Assembly: GCA_007922305.1 (NCBI GenBank)
Contig: ML677334.1
Location: 20,661,626-20,725,625 of the forward strand
Direction of reading: 5' to 3'
From: Dermatemys mawii
Lineage: Eukaryota > Chordata > Testudines > Dermatemydidae
Length of the DNA: 64,000 nucleotides
Under the pieces are notes generated by a model, which worked only from the letters and a program-made list of their open reading frames with translations, was not told the DNA's origin and did not search any database. Of the stretch, positions 25,085 through 36,198 are shown one piece after another. Position numbers and translations under genes: made by a program. Position 1 is the first letter of the stretch; the number at the start of each line of letters is the position of its first letter.

Positions 25085-26514
25085 TAACTAGCAGGCAGCA
25101 AGAATCTAGAATTCCCCTCTAAAATCTAAACAAAGGAATAAATATAGGATGTGCACCTATACTTTAGAAGTATAAGTAAAGAAGAACAGCATGCCCCACA
25201 ATTTTTTGTGATAGGTGGAGATTTCCTTCCTGAAACAGTCCCAAAAAGGCATAGAACCAACCCCTAGGAATGTGGATACTTCCTGAGAAACAGCTGCCAC
25301 GCTCAGGAGGAGATAGCACTCTTTCTTCATTATTGTATGATTCTCAACATTAGCACCTCTGAAAGTGATGTAGCAGCATCTTGGTGCAAAAGTAGCATTA
25401 GTGTGCACTGATCTAGGAGGCAAAACTAATTTTAATTGGAATTTGACCCGTAGTAAAAGTAAATAAACTTTATAAGATATATATGGCCAGATGTTTAGAA
25501 AATGAATAAAACATTACTAAAACTAAAATACTTTTTAAAAGCACCCTTAGATGAACTTTGTATGTATGTATGTATTTATTTATTTCATTCTTTTCTTTTA
25601 TTTTTTCATTTTTCTTTCTTTTTTCCCCCCACTAGCCCTGTTATTTTTAACCTGTTGGGAGAAGTGGCCATGGTTTTAACATGCATGTTCAAAGACGTGG
25701 CATTTATACAGCCATTTTATAAATCACCACTGGCAGACATTTGTGATTTTTCAAAGCAATCTGTGCTGACTAATAAAACTGGTGTTTGGAGTCTGTGAGT
25801 GTGTATTGGGGGATCTTATTTTAATAGTTTTTCTTTTCTTGAAAATGAGGGAGAGAGATTTGACAGGAGTTAAATCCAAAAATAATAATAATGACAGAAT
25901 TCAAATGAGATCATGCAAACTCGAGCACAAAGCAGTACATTTGGAATTAGAGTTGTCAGTTTAAACAAGTGCCAACTGGTCTTTCCCAAATTGCATTGTG
26001 TAGGCAGTTTGGGCTTATTTTAAATTAAATATATTTCATTATTATTATATAAATAGAAACGTATATTGTACAAATAATGAGGCTCATAAAAATATGAACT
26101 TTCCCTTCTAGGCATCTTGTCTGGGCACCTGAGTGCTGTTTTCTGCTATTTATATCCCCAGTAGTTAGAGGGATTTGTATCTTTCTTTAAGTATTATGTA
26201 ACATTAGAGAACATTTGCAATGTTCCTATAATCTGAGCAAACTGATCAAAGAGAAGATATCTGCCTAGCAAATAAAACAGCAAGGGTAGGATTTTTACAG
26301 ATCTTTGCAAGTCACAACATGTATTTAGAACTCAATAACTGCAGGCTTCTTATTACAAAATACAATTAGCATATAAATTTAAAAGTGACATCAGTCATTT
26401 ATATATATTTTTACACACACACACACTCACGCCTTTTATATATATATTCTTCACAGTTGTCACCCCCTCATTTATTTCAGAATTTTAGTGAAAAAAAGAG
26501 CAAGAACACAAGCC
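25085..26514. other. No gene recognised; low-complexity patches
   Basis: 25560-25640 contains tatgtatgtatg and a T-rich pyrimidine tract; 26400-26450 contains TA and CA runs. The part 25960-26400 is AT-rich with no repeat signature and might be a non-coding conserved element, which cannot be tested from one sequence. Confidence 0.35.
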
Positions 26515-26519
26515 CAGAA

Positions 26520-26655
26520 TAGCCAATGGGTAGGGCACTTACCTCAGAGGTGGGACACCTAAGTTTGAATCCCTCCTCCAGAGCAGGTGGAGTGGGGATT
26601 AAGAGCTGGATCTCCTATATCCAAGGTGAATATCCTAGCCAATGGGCTCTTGCCC
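26520..26655. repeat. tRNA-like foldback repeat
   Basis: The left arm 26520-26573 resembles the A and B box region of a tRNA-derived SINE (tagccaatgggtag and, 42 bases later, agtttgaatcc). The right arm, about 26594-26655, read on the minus strand gives cccattggctagg...ttaatcccc, which aligns to the left arm at roughly two thirds of positions. The two arms are therefore inverted copies of one tRNA-like unit. It is not a functional tRNA gene, since no cloverleaf with a proper acceptor stem is seen. Confidence 0.6.
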
Positions 26656-26659
26656 GCAG

Positions 26660-27774
26660 GTATGTGTGGGGAAGGTCTTTCTGCATTTGACCCAAAATTT
26701 CATCCCAGACTGGAGAAAGCTTATCACCAGAAGTTTTGTGAACACTGACACACTTCTCTGAAAAATTTTGATTCTCACAAAAAAGCGTTTTGTTGAAACA
26801 CCAACTCCAGTTTTAAGTCACTTTCTTTTAAAATCCTCTCTTTGCAAGCCTCAGAGATTAAATTTTTTGAACCTGTATTTTTAGGTTTGGCTTAAGGTAT
26901 GAGGGTAGGTTGTGGATGATTCTTATTTGTTCAGAACTAATTCACCCGTAACTAAATACACTGCGTCTGTATGTATGAGTTTGTATATCATATTATGGAT
27001 GGTATAGTTAACAATACCTATAATTAAAGTTCCCTGTCATTTTCCATTATAAGAACCTTTCTTCAATTGTTTATGCCTTTGCCAAACTTTAACTGTTCAC
27101 ATTGAAATTTTCCATTTTGGGTATCTGCCTCAGGCTGATTTTTTTTCCTAAATAAAATGTCAGCAAATTTCTATTTCTATTCTCAGAAATAGGCTAGGGG
27201 AAATAGTGGTTTTTGCCATGCTAAAAAATTCTTACAAATGTTTTGTTGAATCTCTAGAGCCTCCATATTTTAAAGCATGAATTTGCAGTTTGGTGGGTAA
27301 AAGCGGGGTGGGTGTGGCTCATCCTGGTGGCAAGGATATGTCTTCTTTTGTCCTTGTGAAAATCTACCTAAATCTGGCAAAATTATGAGCCTCTGAAAAT
27401 TTTAGTTCATATATGCTCTGTACAGACTTGTTAAGATTGGCTTCTAAATTCTCCAAGTATTCTATCTGCACTGAGCATGGTCCAGGTCAGAACTGCAGAG
27501 ACTTACGATTTTTCCAGTAATTATTCTTCCCAGCAGCTGAAGGCTGCTATGGGGCTCACCATTGTGAGAGCAGAGAGTATGGAGAATGGATAACAGTAGT
27601 CCATTATTGTCCTCTATGCATGCCAGCCATTAGATGAAAATGTGACGCATGTTTTGGCAGTGGGTTTCACAGATCTCTGCTGGCAGCAAAGGAATGGTGA
27701 GATTCAGGAACTTTGGGTTTATTCCAAGCTCTCGATGAGAATGTGCTCTAGTGGGCACAGACACTTCTGTCCAT
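26660..27774. other. No gene recognised
   Basis: AT-rich, unassigned. No open frame of note and no inverted-repeat element seen. Confidence 0.3.
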
Positions 27775-27792
27775 TCCCCTCCATTCCTTGGA

Positions 27793-28518
27793 TCATCCTA
27801 GTAGGCCTTCTCTGAACCTGTTCCAGTTTGACTTCATCCTCTTAAACATGGGAGACAGAAATGCACACAGTATTCCACATGAGGTCTCACCAGTGCCTTG
27901 TAATAATGGTACTAACACCTCCTTATCTCTACTGGAAATATCTCGCCTGATGCATCCCAAGACCGCATTAGCTTTTTTTATGGCCATATTACATTGATGG
28001 CTCATAGTCATCCTGTGATCAACCAATACTCCCGTGGTGGTTCTCCTCCTCTGTTACTTCCTCCTGATGTGTCCCCAGCTTATAACTAAAATTCTTGTTA
28101 TTAAACCCTAAATGCATGGCCTTACACTTCTCACTATTAAATTTCATCCTATTACTATTACTCCAGTGTACAAGGTCATCCAGATCTGCTTGTATGATAT
28201 CCCAGTCCTTTTCTGTAATGGCAATACCTCCCAGCTTTGTGTCAGCTGCAAACTTGATTAGCACACTCCCATTTTTTGTGCCAATGTCAATAATAAAAAA
28301 ATTGATCCCCAAACTGATCCCTGAGGAACTCCCCTAGTAACCTCCTTCCACCTTGACAGTTCACCTTTCAGTATGATCCATTGTAGCCTCCTCTTTAACC
28401 AGTTCCTTATCCACCTTTCAATTTTCATATTGATTCCCATCTTTTCCAATTTAACTAACAATTCCACGTGTGGAATTGTATCAAATGCCTTACTGAAATC
28501 AAGGTAAATTAGATCCAC
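27793..28518 (-). pseudogene. CR1 ORF2 reverse-transcriptase domain, broken
   Basis: The minus-strand frames read LDFSKAFDTIPH (RT motif A, keeping its aspartate), then GVPQGSVWGS (motif B region), then in a different frame VLIKFAADTKLGG. The last should be FADD; here the first catalytic aspartate of motif C is replaced by alanine, so the enzyme would be inactive. Next come LDDLVHWSNSNRMKFNSEKC and further tail segments. Frame changes between blocks confirm it is a pseudogene. Confidence 0.85.
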
Positions 28519-29767
28519 TGCATTTCCTTGGTCTACGAGATCTGTTGCTTTCTCAGAGAAGGAGATGAGGTTGGTTTGGCATGATCTACCTTTTGTAAAA
28601 CCATGTTGTATTTTGTCCCAATTACCATTGACCTTTAAGGTCCTTAACTACTTTCTCCTTCCAAATTTTTCCCAAGACTTGCATACTACAAATGTCAAAC
28701 TAACAGGCCTATAGTTACCCAGATAACATTTTTTTCCTTTCTTAAAAATAGGAACTATGTTAGCAATTTTCCAGTCATGCGGTACAACCCCTGCGTTTAC
28801 AGATCTATTAAAAATTATTGCTAATGGGCTTGCAATTTTATGTGCCAGTTCCTTTAATATTCTTGGATGAAGATTATCTGGGCCTCCTGATTTAGTCTCA
28901 TTAAGCTGCGTGAGTTGGCTTCTCTCTTGGATGTGGTAATATCTACCTCCATATCCTCGTTCCCATTTGTCGTCCTACCATTATCCCTAAGCTCCTCACT
29001 AGCCTCATTAAAGACTGAGGTATTTGTTTAGATTTGGGCCATGCCTAGATTATCCTTAACTTCCACTCCATCCTCAGTGTTTAGCAGTCCGACTTCTTTC
29101 TTTTTCTTTTTCTTTATATGGCTATAGAACCTTTTACTATTGTTTTTAATTCCCTTTTCAAGGGCCAACTCTACATGGCTTTTGGCCTTTCTCACTTTAT
29201 CCCTACTTTTCTTACCTCAGTAAGGTAGCTTTCCTTGCTGTTCCCTCCCATCTTCCACTCCTTGTAGGCTTTCTGCTTTTTCATAATCACCTCTCTGAGA
29301 TGCTTGCTCATCCAGCTTAGTCTACAAATCTTGCCTATGAATTTTTCCCCTTTCTTGGGATGCAGGCTCCTGATAGTTTCTGCAGGTTTGACTTGATGTA
29401 ATTCCAGGTCTCCTCCATCTTTAGATCCACAAGTTCTTCAGTCCAATCCACTCCCCTAACTAATTTCCTTTATTTTTTTTTAAGTTAGCCCTTTTGAAAT
29501 AAAAAAACCCTAGTCACAGATCTATTTTTGTTTCTCCTTCCATTTAGTTTGAACTGAATTAGCTCATGATTGCTCAAACCAAGGTTGTCCCCTACAGCCA
29601 TTTCTTCTATGAGGTCCTCACTACTCACCAAAACCAAATCTAAAATGGCATCCTCTCTTATTGGCTCAGCATCTGCTTGATGAAGGAATCCGTCAGCTAT
29701 CGCATCCAGGAAAATCTGAGTCCTATTATTATTTCTAGCATTTGTCCTCCAGTCTATATCTGGAAAG

Positions 29768-29909
29768 CGCCAAAGAGTCCTGTGGCACCTTAAAAACTAA
29801 AAAAATATTGAAGCATAAGCTTTCGTGGGCTAGTACCCACTTCATCAGATGCCACGGGACTCTTTGCCATTTCTGTAAATCCAGACTAACATGGCTACCT
29901 CTCTGATTC
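29768..29909 (-). mobile_element. Penelope-associated foldback element (142 bp) inside CR1
   Basis: Read on the minus strand it starts with a head (atcagagaggtagccatgtt), continues with a short segment gcaaagagtcccgtggc, then turns into the inverted copy of the same block (gccacaggactctttggcg) at its 3' end. The 15-base flanks TCTATATCTGGAAAG (29753-29767) and TCTATATCTGGGAAG (29910-29924) are a target duplication with one mismatch, typical of LINE/Penelope-type reverse transcription. Contains a hammerhead-like core (29821-29848). The head and body wording match known reptile Penelope-like flanking sequence (recalled). Confidence 0.75.
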
Positions 29910-30036
29910 TCTATATCTGGGAAGTTAGCCTCCCATGGTCACACAATTTCTATGAATATTTACTTCATTAAAACATTAAAGAAGTCTCTATCCATATCCA
30001 AATCAGATCCCCGTGGTCTATAATGCACCCCAAGCA

Positions 30037-30414
30037 CTATCCCAGGAAAAGCTCATTCTTTCCCAGTGTGATTTTTGCCCAGACACACTTTGTCTTATCT
30101 ATTCCATCACTCCTTATTTCTTTGCAGTCTACCGCATGATTGATATACAATGTTACACCACCACCTTTGCCTTTACTTTTGTCTTTCCTAAACAACACAT
30201 ACCCTTCAATACCTATACTCCACTCATGACTACTATTCCACCATGTTTCTGTTATCCCTATAATGTCTGGTTTCACTTCCTGCACCAGTAGCTCTAGCTC
30301 CTCTATTTTGTTGCCTAGGCTCCTCACATTGGTATACAAATATCTTAATTTTTGCTGTTTGGCTTTGCTCACATTCTTTACCCGATTAGGCAGACATTCT
30401 ACTGCCAGTGTCAC
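30037..30414 (-). pseudogene. CR1 ORF2 endonuclease domain
   Basis: A 125-codon open frame covers the start of the apurinic/apyrimidinic-type endonuclease of CR1 ORF2. Visible blocks are YTNVRSLGNKIEELE (with the asparagine block), then PDIIGITETWW with the metal-binding glutamate, then GYVLFRKDKSKGKGGGVTLY. It is the N-terminal third of ORF2; the rest of the endonuclease has been lost or shifted beyond 30037. The part is open but not expressed as far as can be told. Confidence 0.85.
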
Positions 30415-30564
30415 CTATTAAACTGGTACCTTCATTATCCTTCCTCCTTGTTTCCATTCTCCTACTCATGGCTGTGTCCTTTTTTACTTCATTTTCTTCT
30501 TTCTCTGTGTTAAAATCTGGCATGGAGATTACTTGGACATCTTCCAACCATCTTCCTCAAATTC

Positions 30565-31062
30565 CTAGGTTAAAGCTCTCTTAATCAGTTGTGCCAGCCT
30601 CCATCCTAGAAGTCTATTTCCCTCCCTACTCAGGTGAAGTCCATTGCAAGAGAACAGTCCTCTGTCCATGAATGCCTCCCAGTGGCCATGCATCCCATAG
30701 CCCTCCTCATAGCACCACTGCCTGAGCCATCTGTTGGTCATCATAATCGTGTCACACCTTTGTTGCCCTTCTCTAAGAACAGGAAGAATCCCACTGAAGA
30801 TCACCTGAGCCTTGATTTACTTAAGTGTCTTCCCCAGCTTGGCATAGTGTCCCTTGATGCGTCCCAGTGAGAATCTATTGGTATCATTTGTTCCCACATG
30901 AAGGACTATCAGCGGATTCTTTCCTGCTCCTCTTTGGATCCTCTTCAGCCTCAGGTCCACATCCTGTATGTAAGCACCCGGCAGACAACACACCCTTCTG
31001 TTCTCTGGGTCAGCTCTGGTTACAGGCCTGTCTATTCTTTTCAGTAAGGAGTCCCCAATCAT
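30565..31062 (-). pseudogene. CR1 ORF1 esterase-like (SGNH) domain
   Basis: Two minus-strand open frames show the hydrolase blocks of CR1 ORF1: MIGDSLL (block I, with the presumed nucleophilic serine), VLHVGTNDTN (block III, with the asparagine) and CNGLHLSREGNRLL (block V). Block V normally has Asp two residues before the catalytic His; here it is Asn (NGLH), so the catalytic acid is missing. A frameshift near 30.81 kb separates the blocks. The esterase is thought to aid the retrotransposition protein complex; the role in this copy is lost. Confidence 0.8.
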
Positions 31063-31069
31063 GTAGACC

Positions 31070-31980
31070 TATCTTTTCTTGGTGATGGTGCGATTCTCTG
31101 GTCTATCCCCTGTTCCCTCTGGCTGCAAGTCCTTTTGATTCCTATTCTCCCTTGCAATCCTCTGCAACCCATCCTGTATCTTCTTGGGGCTCATATTTGG
31201 TGGTGGTATCTCCATTGACTCTTCCCCTCTTCCTATAGCCTATCTGCTCTTCTCTTCTTCCTTGCCCTGCCCTCTTCAGTGACTACCTACTGTGCTCCTT
31301 CATTTTCAAACTCCACAAATCTGTTCCTGAGTTCTATTTCTTCTTCACTAGCCCGTCTTTTCCTCTGCCCGGTTCTCTTAGTCACATGCTTCCACTGTCC
31401 ACTTTCTTCACCCAACAGTTTCCCCTCAGAATTCTTTGGTCCTGCTTCCATCTGCAGGTCTGAGCTTTTCCCTTCAGCCTCTTCATATCTTCACTCCATC
31501 ATCTGCTCAAACTCCCTTCTAAACTCAACCAGAGTTTCCACCTGCATCTCCAATCCTCAGATCTTTTCTTCCATCAGTTCTATCAGGTAGCACTTCATAC
31601 AGATGAAGCTCTTTTCAGGTACCCTCTCCAGGATCATGTATATACCACAGCTTCCACATCCAGTCACCTTCAATGTGTCTTCCACTGCTTGGGTCACTGC
31701 CACTGCTGCCTCTGTGTCTGTCATAGCCTTCCCATGTAAGTCCTGTTAGTCCAGGAAACACAAACCACATCAAAACACCACCACCCACAGCAAAACAACA
31801 CCTCCCCATGACCACAAAAACAATGCCAGAACACCACACACTCCCTTCACTAGCCTGTCTGTTCCTCTGCCTGGTTCTCCTAGTCTTTCTCCCCAAACTC
31901 CTCCAACAAAACTCCCACTCAAATTCCCCAGTTTTTAGCTCTGTTTGCTGGCTCCTGTGTCACTGCAGGCTCCTTTGTAT
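31070..31980 (-). pseudogene. CR1 ORF1 N-terminal / 5' region remnants
   Basis: Low-complexity basic and Ser/Glu-rich minus-strand translations (for example KTRRTRQRNRQASEG at 31.6-31.9 kb) fit the ill-conserved N-terminal part of CR1 ORF1. No zinc-finger or coiled coil could be defended residue by residue. Confidence 0.45.
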
Positions 31981-33164
31981 CATGAGTGCCACTGTGAAGG
32001 TAGGAGAGGAATATTATGACCAGGATCTTAGGCAGGATGTGATTATGCAGCCTGGAAAATGGTCACATACTATACCCTCATTTAGTATTCTCCAAAGTCT
32101 AAATATCGGGTTTAAATACAGCCAGATTAATCAAATGGCCTGGTGATCTGCCATACCAGGGATCCAAATTTGACATCAGTGGCAGATAGGCACCTAACAG
32201 TCTTAGGAAATTTTGAAAGACCCACAAGGTGCCTATCTGAGTCTTTAGATATTTAAATACCCTTTGTAAATCTGTCCTCACATTCCTTATGCCAGTGGGA
32301 GACTGAATGTAGCGGAGCTCAGCTCAGACATGTCTCCTTCTGAACCTCAGCATGTCCCCTGCTCCTTCTCATTCCAAAGTGAGGGGGTAGCTTGTGCACG
32401 CCGCCCCTCTGTACTATGCCAGTGGAGATTTGCCCTGTAGGGAGGGAATTCTCTGGTAGGAATCTCAGGCCAGTTTAGCACAAAGTGGCCTTGGTGGATT
32501 GAAGAAGGACCCAGGAACTCCATTTGAGCTCTAGGAATGGCTCAAAATCTTCTCTGGAAACAAAAACGTCAGGTACTATGTGAGAGAATGTTTTTCTAAA
32601 ACCACAGATTGACTCTGTGTCTTTTTATGAGACACCAGTTGCTGAGGTACCTTCTGGTGATGTATGAAGTGACACATGCCCGTCACATGAGTTTCTCTCC
32701 CCATTCCTGTCCCCAGGAGAAATTTGCATATGGTGCCGCTGCTTTTTCAACACTGAGGGGAGGAGAAAATGTGGGAACTACACTATCTTGTTATATAGCC
32801 AGCCAACCAGCTAACAGAGGGCACCCAAGTTAAATACTCCCAGGGCTGTTCTGACATTGCTGATACACTAATGCTGGTACAAAGACAACGAATCAAAAAA
32901 GATGGAATTATGGTGATCGCTGTGTCATATGAAACATGAGTGAAAAGAAAAAATCAGTGTTTGCCAGTTCAAAAAGCAATTGGTAAAATAAAGTATCACA
33001 AGTCGTAAAGCCAGTGATCTTTTTTCAAACTTTCCAGTGTGAGTTATCAAAGAATATAAACAACTGTTACAAACAGTTTGACCATAGTCAACTGCTACTT
33101 GTTCAGTGTCTTTATTAAGTTCATGATTCTTAATGTTTAGCAAAATTATGAATTTAAGTTTCCA
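31981..33164. other. No gene recognised
   Basis: Mostly unassigned. About 32185-32265 (aggcacctaac ... ggtgcctatctg) is an old inverted dispersed repeat. No domain-bearing frame. Confidence 0.3.
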
Positions 33165-33590
33165 GGCTCATCTTTGGAAAGTGTTGTACAGGTTTGCTTT
33201 GAGGATGAGGACTGAGAGGTCAGATAGAGAGAGTGATCACTTTGTGAAAAGTGTTGACCCACAAGTGACATGGTGTTTTTTGTCTTTTTAAATAATTTTT
33301 CTGTGAGATTTCATTTGAGAGCATAGTGATTGTCTGATTTCACCCATATAGTTGTTGGGGCATTTAGTGCAGTGGCTGAGGTACACCACATGTTGTGATG
33401 GGCTTGCATAGGACCCAGGGATCTTGAAAGGTATGTTGTAGGGGGCACTGATCATTGTTGTAGGGGGTGCTGATCATTGTAGCAGTGGAGATATGTCAGC
33501 AGGTTTTGCATCTGTGGTTCTGGCAAGGTCTAGTGCTGCTCTGAGTTGGTGTGTCCTGATTTGTGATCACTCTTTGCTCTTTTTCACATG
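33165..33590 (-). pseudogene. Penelope-like element GIY-YIG endonuclease fragment
   Basis: The minus-strand frame reads CQNHRCKTC (a cysteine cluster like the zinc motif preceding the endonuclease in Penelope-like elements), then after a frame change HVVYLSHCTKCPNNYMGEIR and QSLCSQMKSHRK. This is the order GIY-type beta strands with the CxxC spacing and the arginine/histidine region of the Penelope GIY-YIG domain. The YIG-like tract is NYMGE. In-frame stops and a short tandem duplication (near 33440-33485) show a dead fragment of a longer element. Confidence 0.8.
33440..33486 (-). repeat. Short tandem duplication in the Penelope fragment
   Basis: The unit ttgtagggggcactgatcat recurs directly, once with 'tgctg' instead of 'cactg'. 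It is a 22-24 bp tandem copy within the fragment and adds a frameshifting insert. Confidence 0.8.
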
Positions 33591-35449
33591 GTTGTTGCGA
33601 GGCTTAAGTCATCAATGTTTGCAAAACTAGATCTAAACAGGGACCATCAAAGCAGAAAATATTATTTATTAAAATGAGTAGTATGCATTTTGAAATTTCA
33701 GAGGAAATTATCCTTTGTATATAGGAACAGCTACAAAAGTTGTAGGGGGGAAAATAAAAACTTCATCAGCTTCATCAAATCTAGTGTAGGCACTTAGATA
33801 TTGAATCTATTTTCAAAATATTGTCTACCATACTTTAACAGCCAGTAGTAGTAAAACATCTACTAAATAGGAATTTTCCATTATATGCAGCAGTTACAGA
33901 TAACTGACATTTGATTGTAATAACCAGCAAATCTTCATGAACTAAATGTCATCTGAGTCTGTGCTTCGCCCTTGTCTGGAATGTATCAATACCATACAAG
34001 GGCTAGGTGAGTTTCTGAAGACTGAAAACAGAAGTATTTGAAAAACGATTACTGAGCTTTACTGAGATGGGTTAATGTGCTTGGTTCCAATGTTGTATCA
34101 GGAATTAGAAGCACTTATACACCTGGCTTTCTAACGCAGTGACGTGCACACATAGCAAGGGGAAAACATTCATCTTATGTACAAATTTGCAAAGATGGCT
34201 CAACTATGCCTCCACATTTATGCATAGAATATAAACCTGTGTACTTTAGGTTTCTGCATTCTCTGCATCTGATTCTCCTGCATTTTCTGGGCTTGATGCT
34301 TCACTGATTTACCCCTTGACTAGTCAGCTGTTTGCATCTATTGAGTGTAAACTAGGTGTTAGTCACTGCCAAATCAAAATAATTTGGCACTTGGCTTGCA
34401 CAGGTGTACATGACTAGGGAATCATACTATTTGTTTTTAGTGCTTAAGTTTTGTATACCAAAACCTTGGAGATGAGTTGGCAAAACTGTATTTGCCCCTG
34501 CAAACTGGATATTTTAGTTGTAATCTTGAAAGCAAATTACATAACTTGTACGTGCAGATACATAGGTGTGCAAATAGGAGGTCACATCTGAAAAATGTGG
34601 CTCTTAATGTTTGAAAACATTGACTTTTACAAATAAAGCATATGAGAGGTGGAGTGAAAACAATCCTTTTATGCATTGATCTAGGCACTTAAATGGCACC
34701 CCTCATCACTCTATGAACACCTCCCAGGATTCCCCCCACACCAGCTAAGGGAGTCTGCCAGCAGCTAGTGAAAACCTTCTCACTTCCAGAACACAAATTA
34801 ACTGTTTTCCTAGATAAATAGCTATAGTGCCTGACTACCAAAGGGGACTTGCTTCCCAATCAACCATGCCACAATCAGAGGCCAAAGGATAACCCACCTG
34901 TCACCACCACTGACGGAAAAGGCAGTAGGACGTCTGCCTGACAGCATGAACAGTAGAGGACCTAGCGGTGGGTCGGCATTTAGGTGCACTAGCATGGAGA
35001 TGAGGAGGTCTGTGGCAGAAAATGGGCAGATGGAAGGATGTGAGGAGTGGTGTTTGGTTGGCAGCAAAATCTTTACCTCTAATAACAGTGCTGTTCTGAA
35101 ATCCTGATGTTGGAGGAATTTTTTATTATTCCTTATGGATAAATGCTGGGTGGGGGGGTGGGAGATAAAAATTCAGTGAGGTCAGTGGAATTGCAACTAC
35201 TTAGGCCAGGGCTAAATTTACGCCTAAGAGATTCTCTCTGCTAACAGTGTTCCTGTGCTCACAGTTCCTATATAGCAATTGTGAGTACCCGTGGTGCATA
35301 GTTTTCCACCTCCATCAAAATGTTTTGGAAAAGATAATAGCCATGAAAATATATTTGTCACTTGCTGATGTTGACCCTGGTTTGATGGCATCTCAAAGGT
35401 GACCCAGATCACTAAATCTCTGAGGCCTCTCAAACTATTCCTCCCTGTC
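33591..35449. other. No gene recognised; AT-rich unassigned sequence
   Basis: No domain or inverted-repeat element was seen. Chance open frames only. Confidence 0.3.
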
Positions 35450-36198
35450 ATAGAATCATAGAATATCAGGGTTGGAAGGGACCTCAGGAGGTCATCCAGT
35501 CCAACCCCCTGCTCAAAGCAGGACCAATCCCCAACTAAATCATGCCAGCCAGGGCTTTGTCAAGCCTGACCTTAAAAACTTCTAAGGAAGAAGATTCTAC
35601 TACGTCCCTAGGTAACCCATTCCAATGCTTCACCACCCTCCTAGTGAAAAAGTTTTTCCTAATATCCAGTCTAAACTTTCCCAACTGCAACTTGAGACCA
35701 TTACTCGTTGGTCTGTCATCTGCTACCACTGAGAACAGTCTAGATCCATCCTCTTTGGAACCCCCTTTCAGGTAGCTGAAAGCAGCTATCAAATCTCCCC
35801 TCAGTCTTCTCTTCTGTAGACTAAACAATCCCAGTTCTCTCAGCCTCTCCTCATAAGTCATGTGCTCCAGGCCCCTAATCATTTTTGTTGCCCTTCTCTG
35901 GACTCTTTCCAGTTTTTCCACATCCTTCTTGTAGTGTGGGCCCCAAATCTGGACACAATACTCCAGATGAGGCCTTACCAATGTTGAACAGAGGGGAACA
36001 ATCACATCCCTCGATCTGCTGGCAATGCCCCGACTTATACTGCCCAAAATGCCATTAGCCTTCTTGACAACAAGGGCACACTGTTGATTCATATCCAGCT
36101 TCTCATCCACTGCAACCCGTAGGTCCTTTTCTGCAGAACTGCTGCCTAGCCATTCAGTCCCTAGTCTGTAGCAGTGCATGGGATTCTTCCGTCCTAAG
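35450..36198 (-). mobile_element. CR1 LINE 3' end with long open frame
   Basis: A 5'-truncated CR1 copy on the minus strand. Its plus-strand left edge, tcatagaatcatagaatatc, is the reversed terminal octamer repeat (two units). The open frame 35535-36179 is intact for 214 codons and covers the ORF2 C-terminal part after the RT palm, with [20 protein letters not shown] and [16 protein letters not shown]. The open reading and few mutations relative to other copies suggest a younger insertion. It lacks endonuclease and catalytic RT motifs, so it is not autonomous. Confidence 0.93.

Larger units (their letters stand above)
27775..31980 (-). mobile_element. Long CR1 LINE copy, ORF1 and ORF2 both represented
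   Basis: Going 5' to 3' on the minus strand: a presumed 5' region near 31.9 kb, ORF1 remnants (30.6-31.9 kb), the ORF2 endonuclease (30.0-30.4 kb) and the ORF2 RT down to 27.8 kb. The retained extent of about 4 kb is far more than the usual truncated CR1. It is broken by stops and frameshifts and by the foldback element at 29768-29909. It ends near 27775 without the CR1 3' UTR and octamer, which is unusual because LINE truncation is normally at the 5' end. Confidence 0.85.

Noticed and set aside
26520..26572. A possible tRNA gene
   Set aside because: A- and B-box-like text is present, but there is no acceptor stem or full cloverleaf and an inverted copy sits alongside. It is a repeat.
35542..35775. 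Plus-strand open frame opposite the CR1 tail
   Set aside because: It is the antisense shadow of the minus-strand CR1 ORF2 frame.
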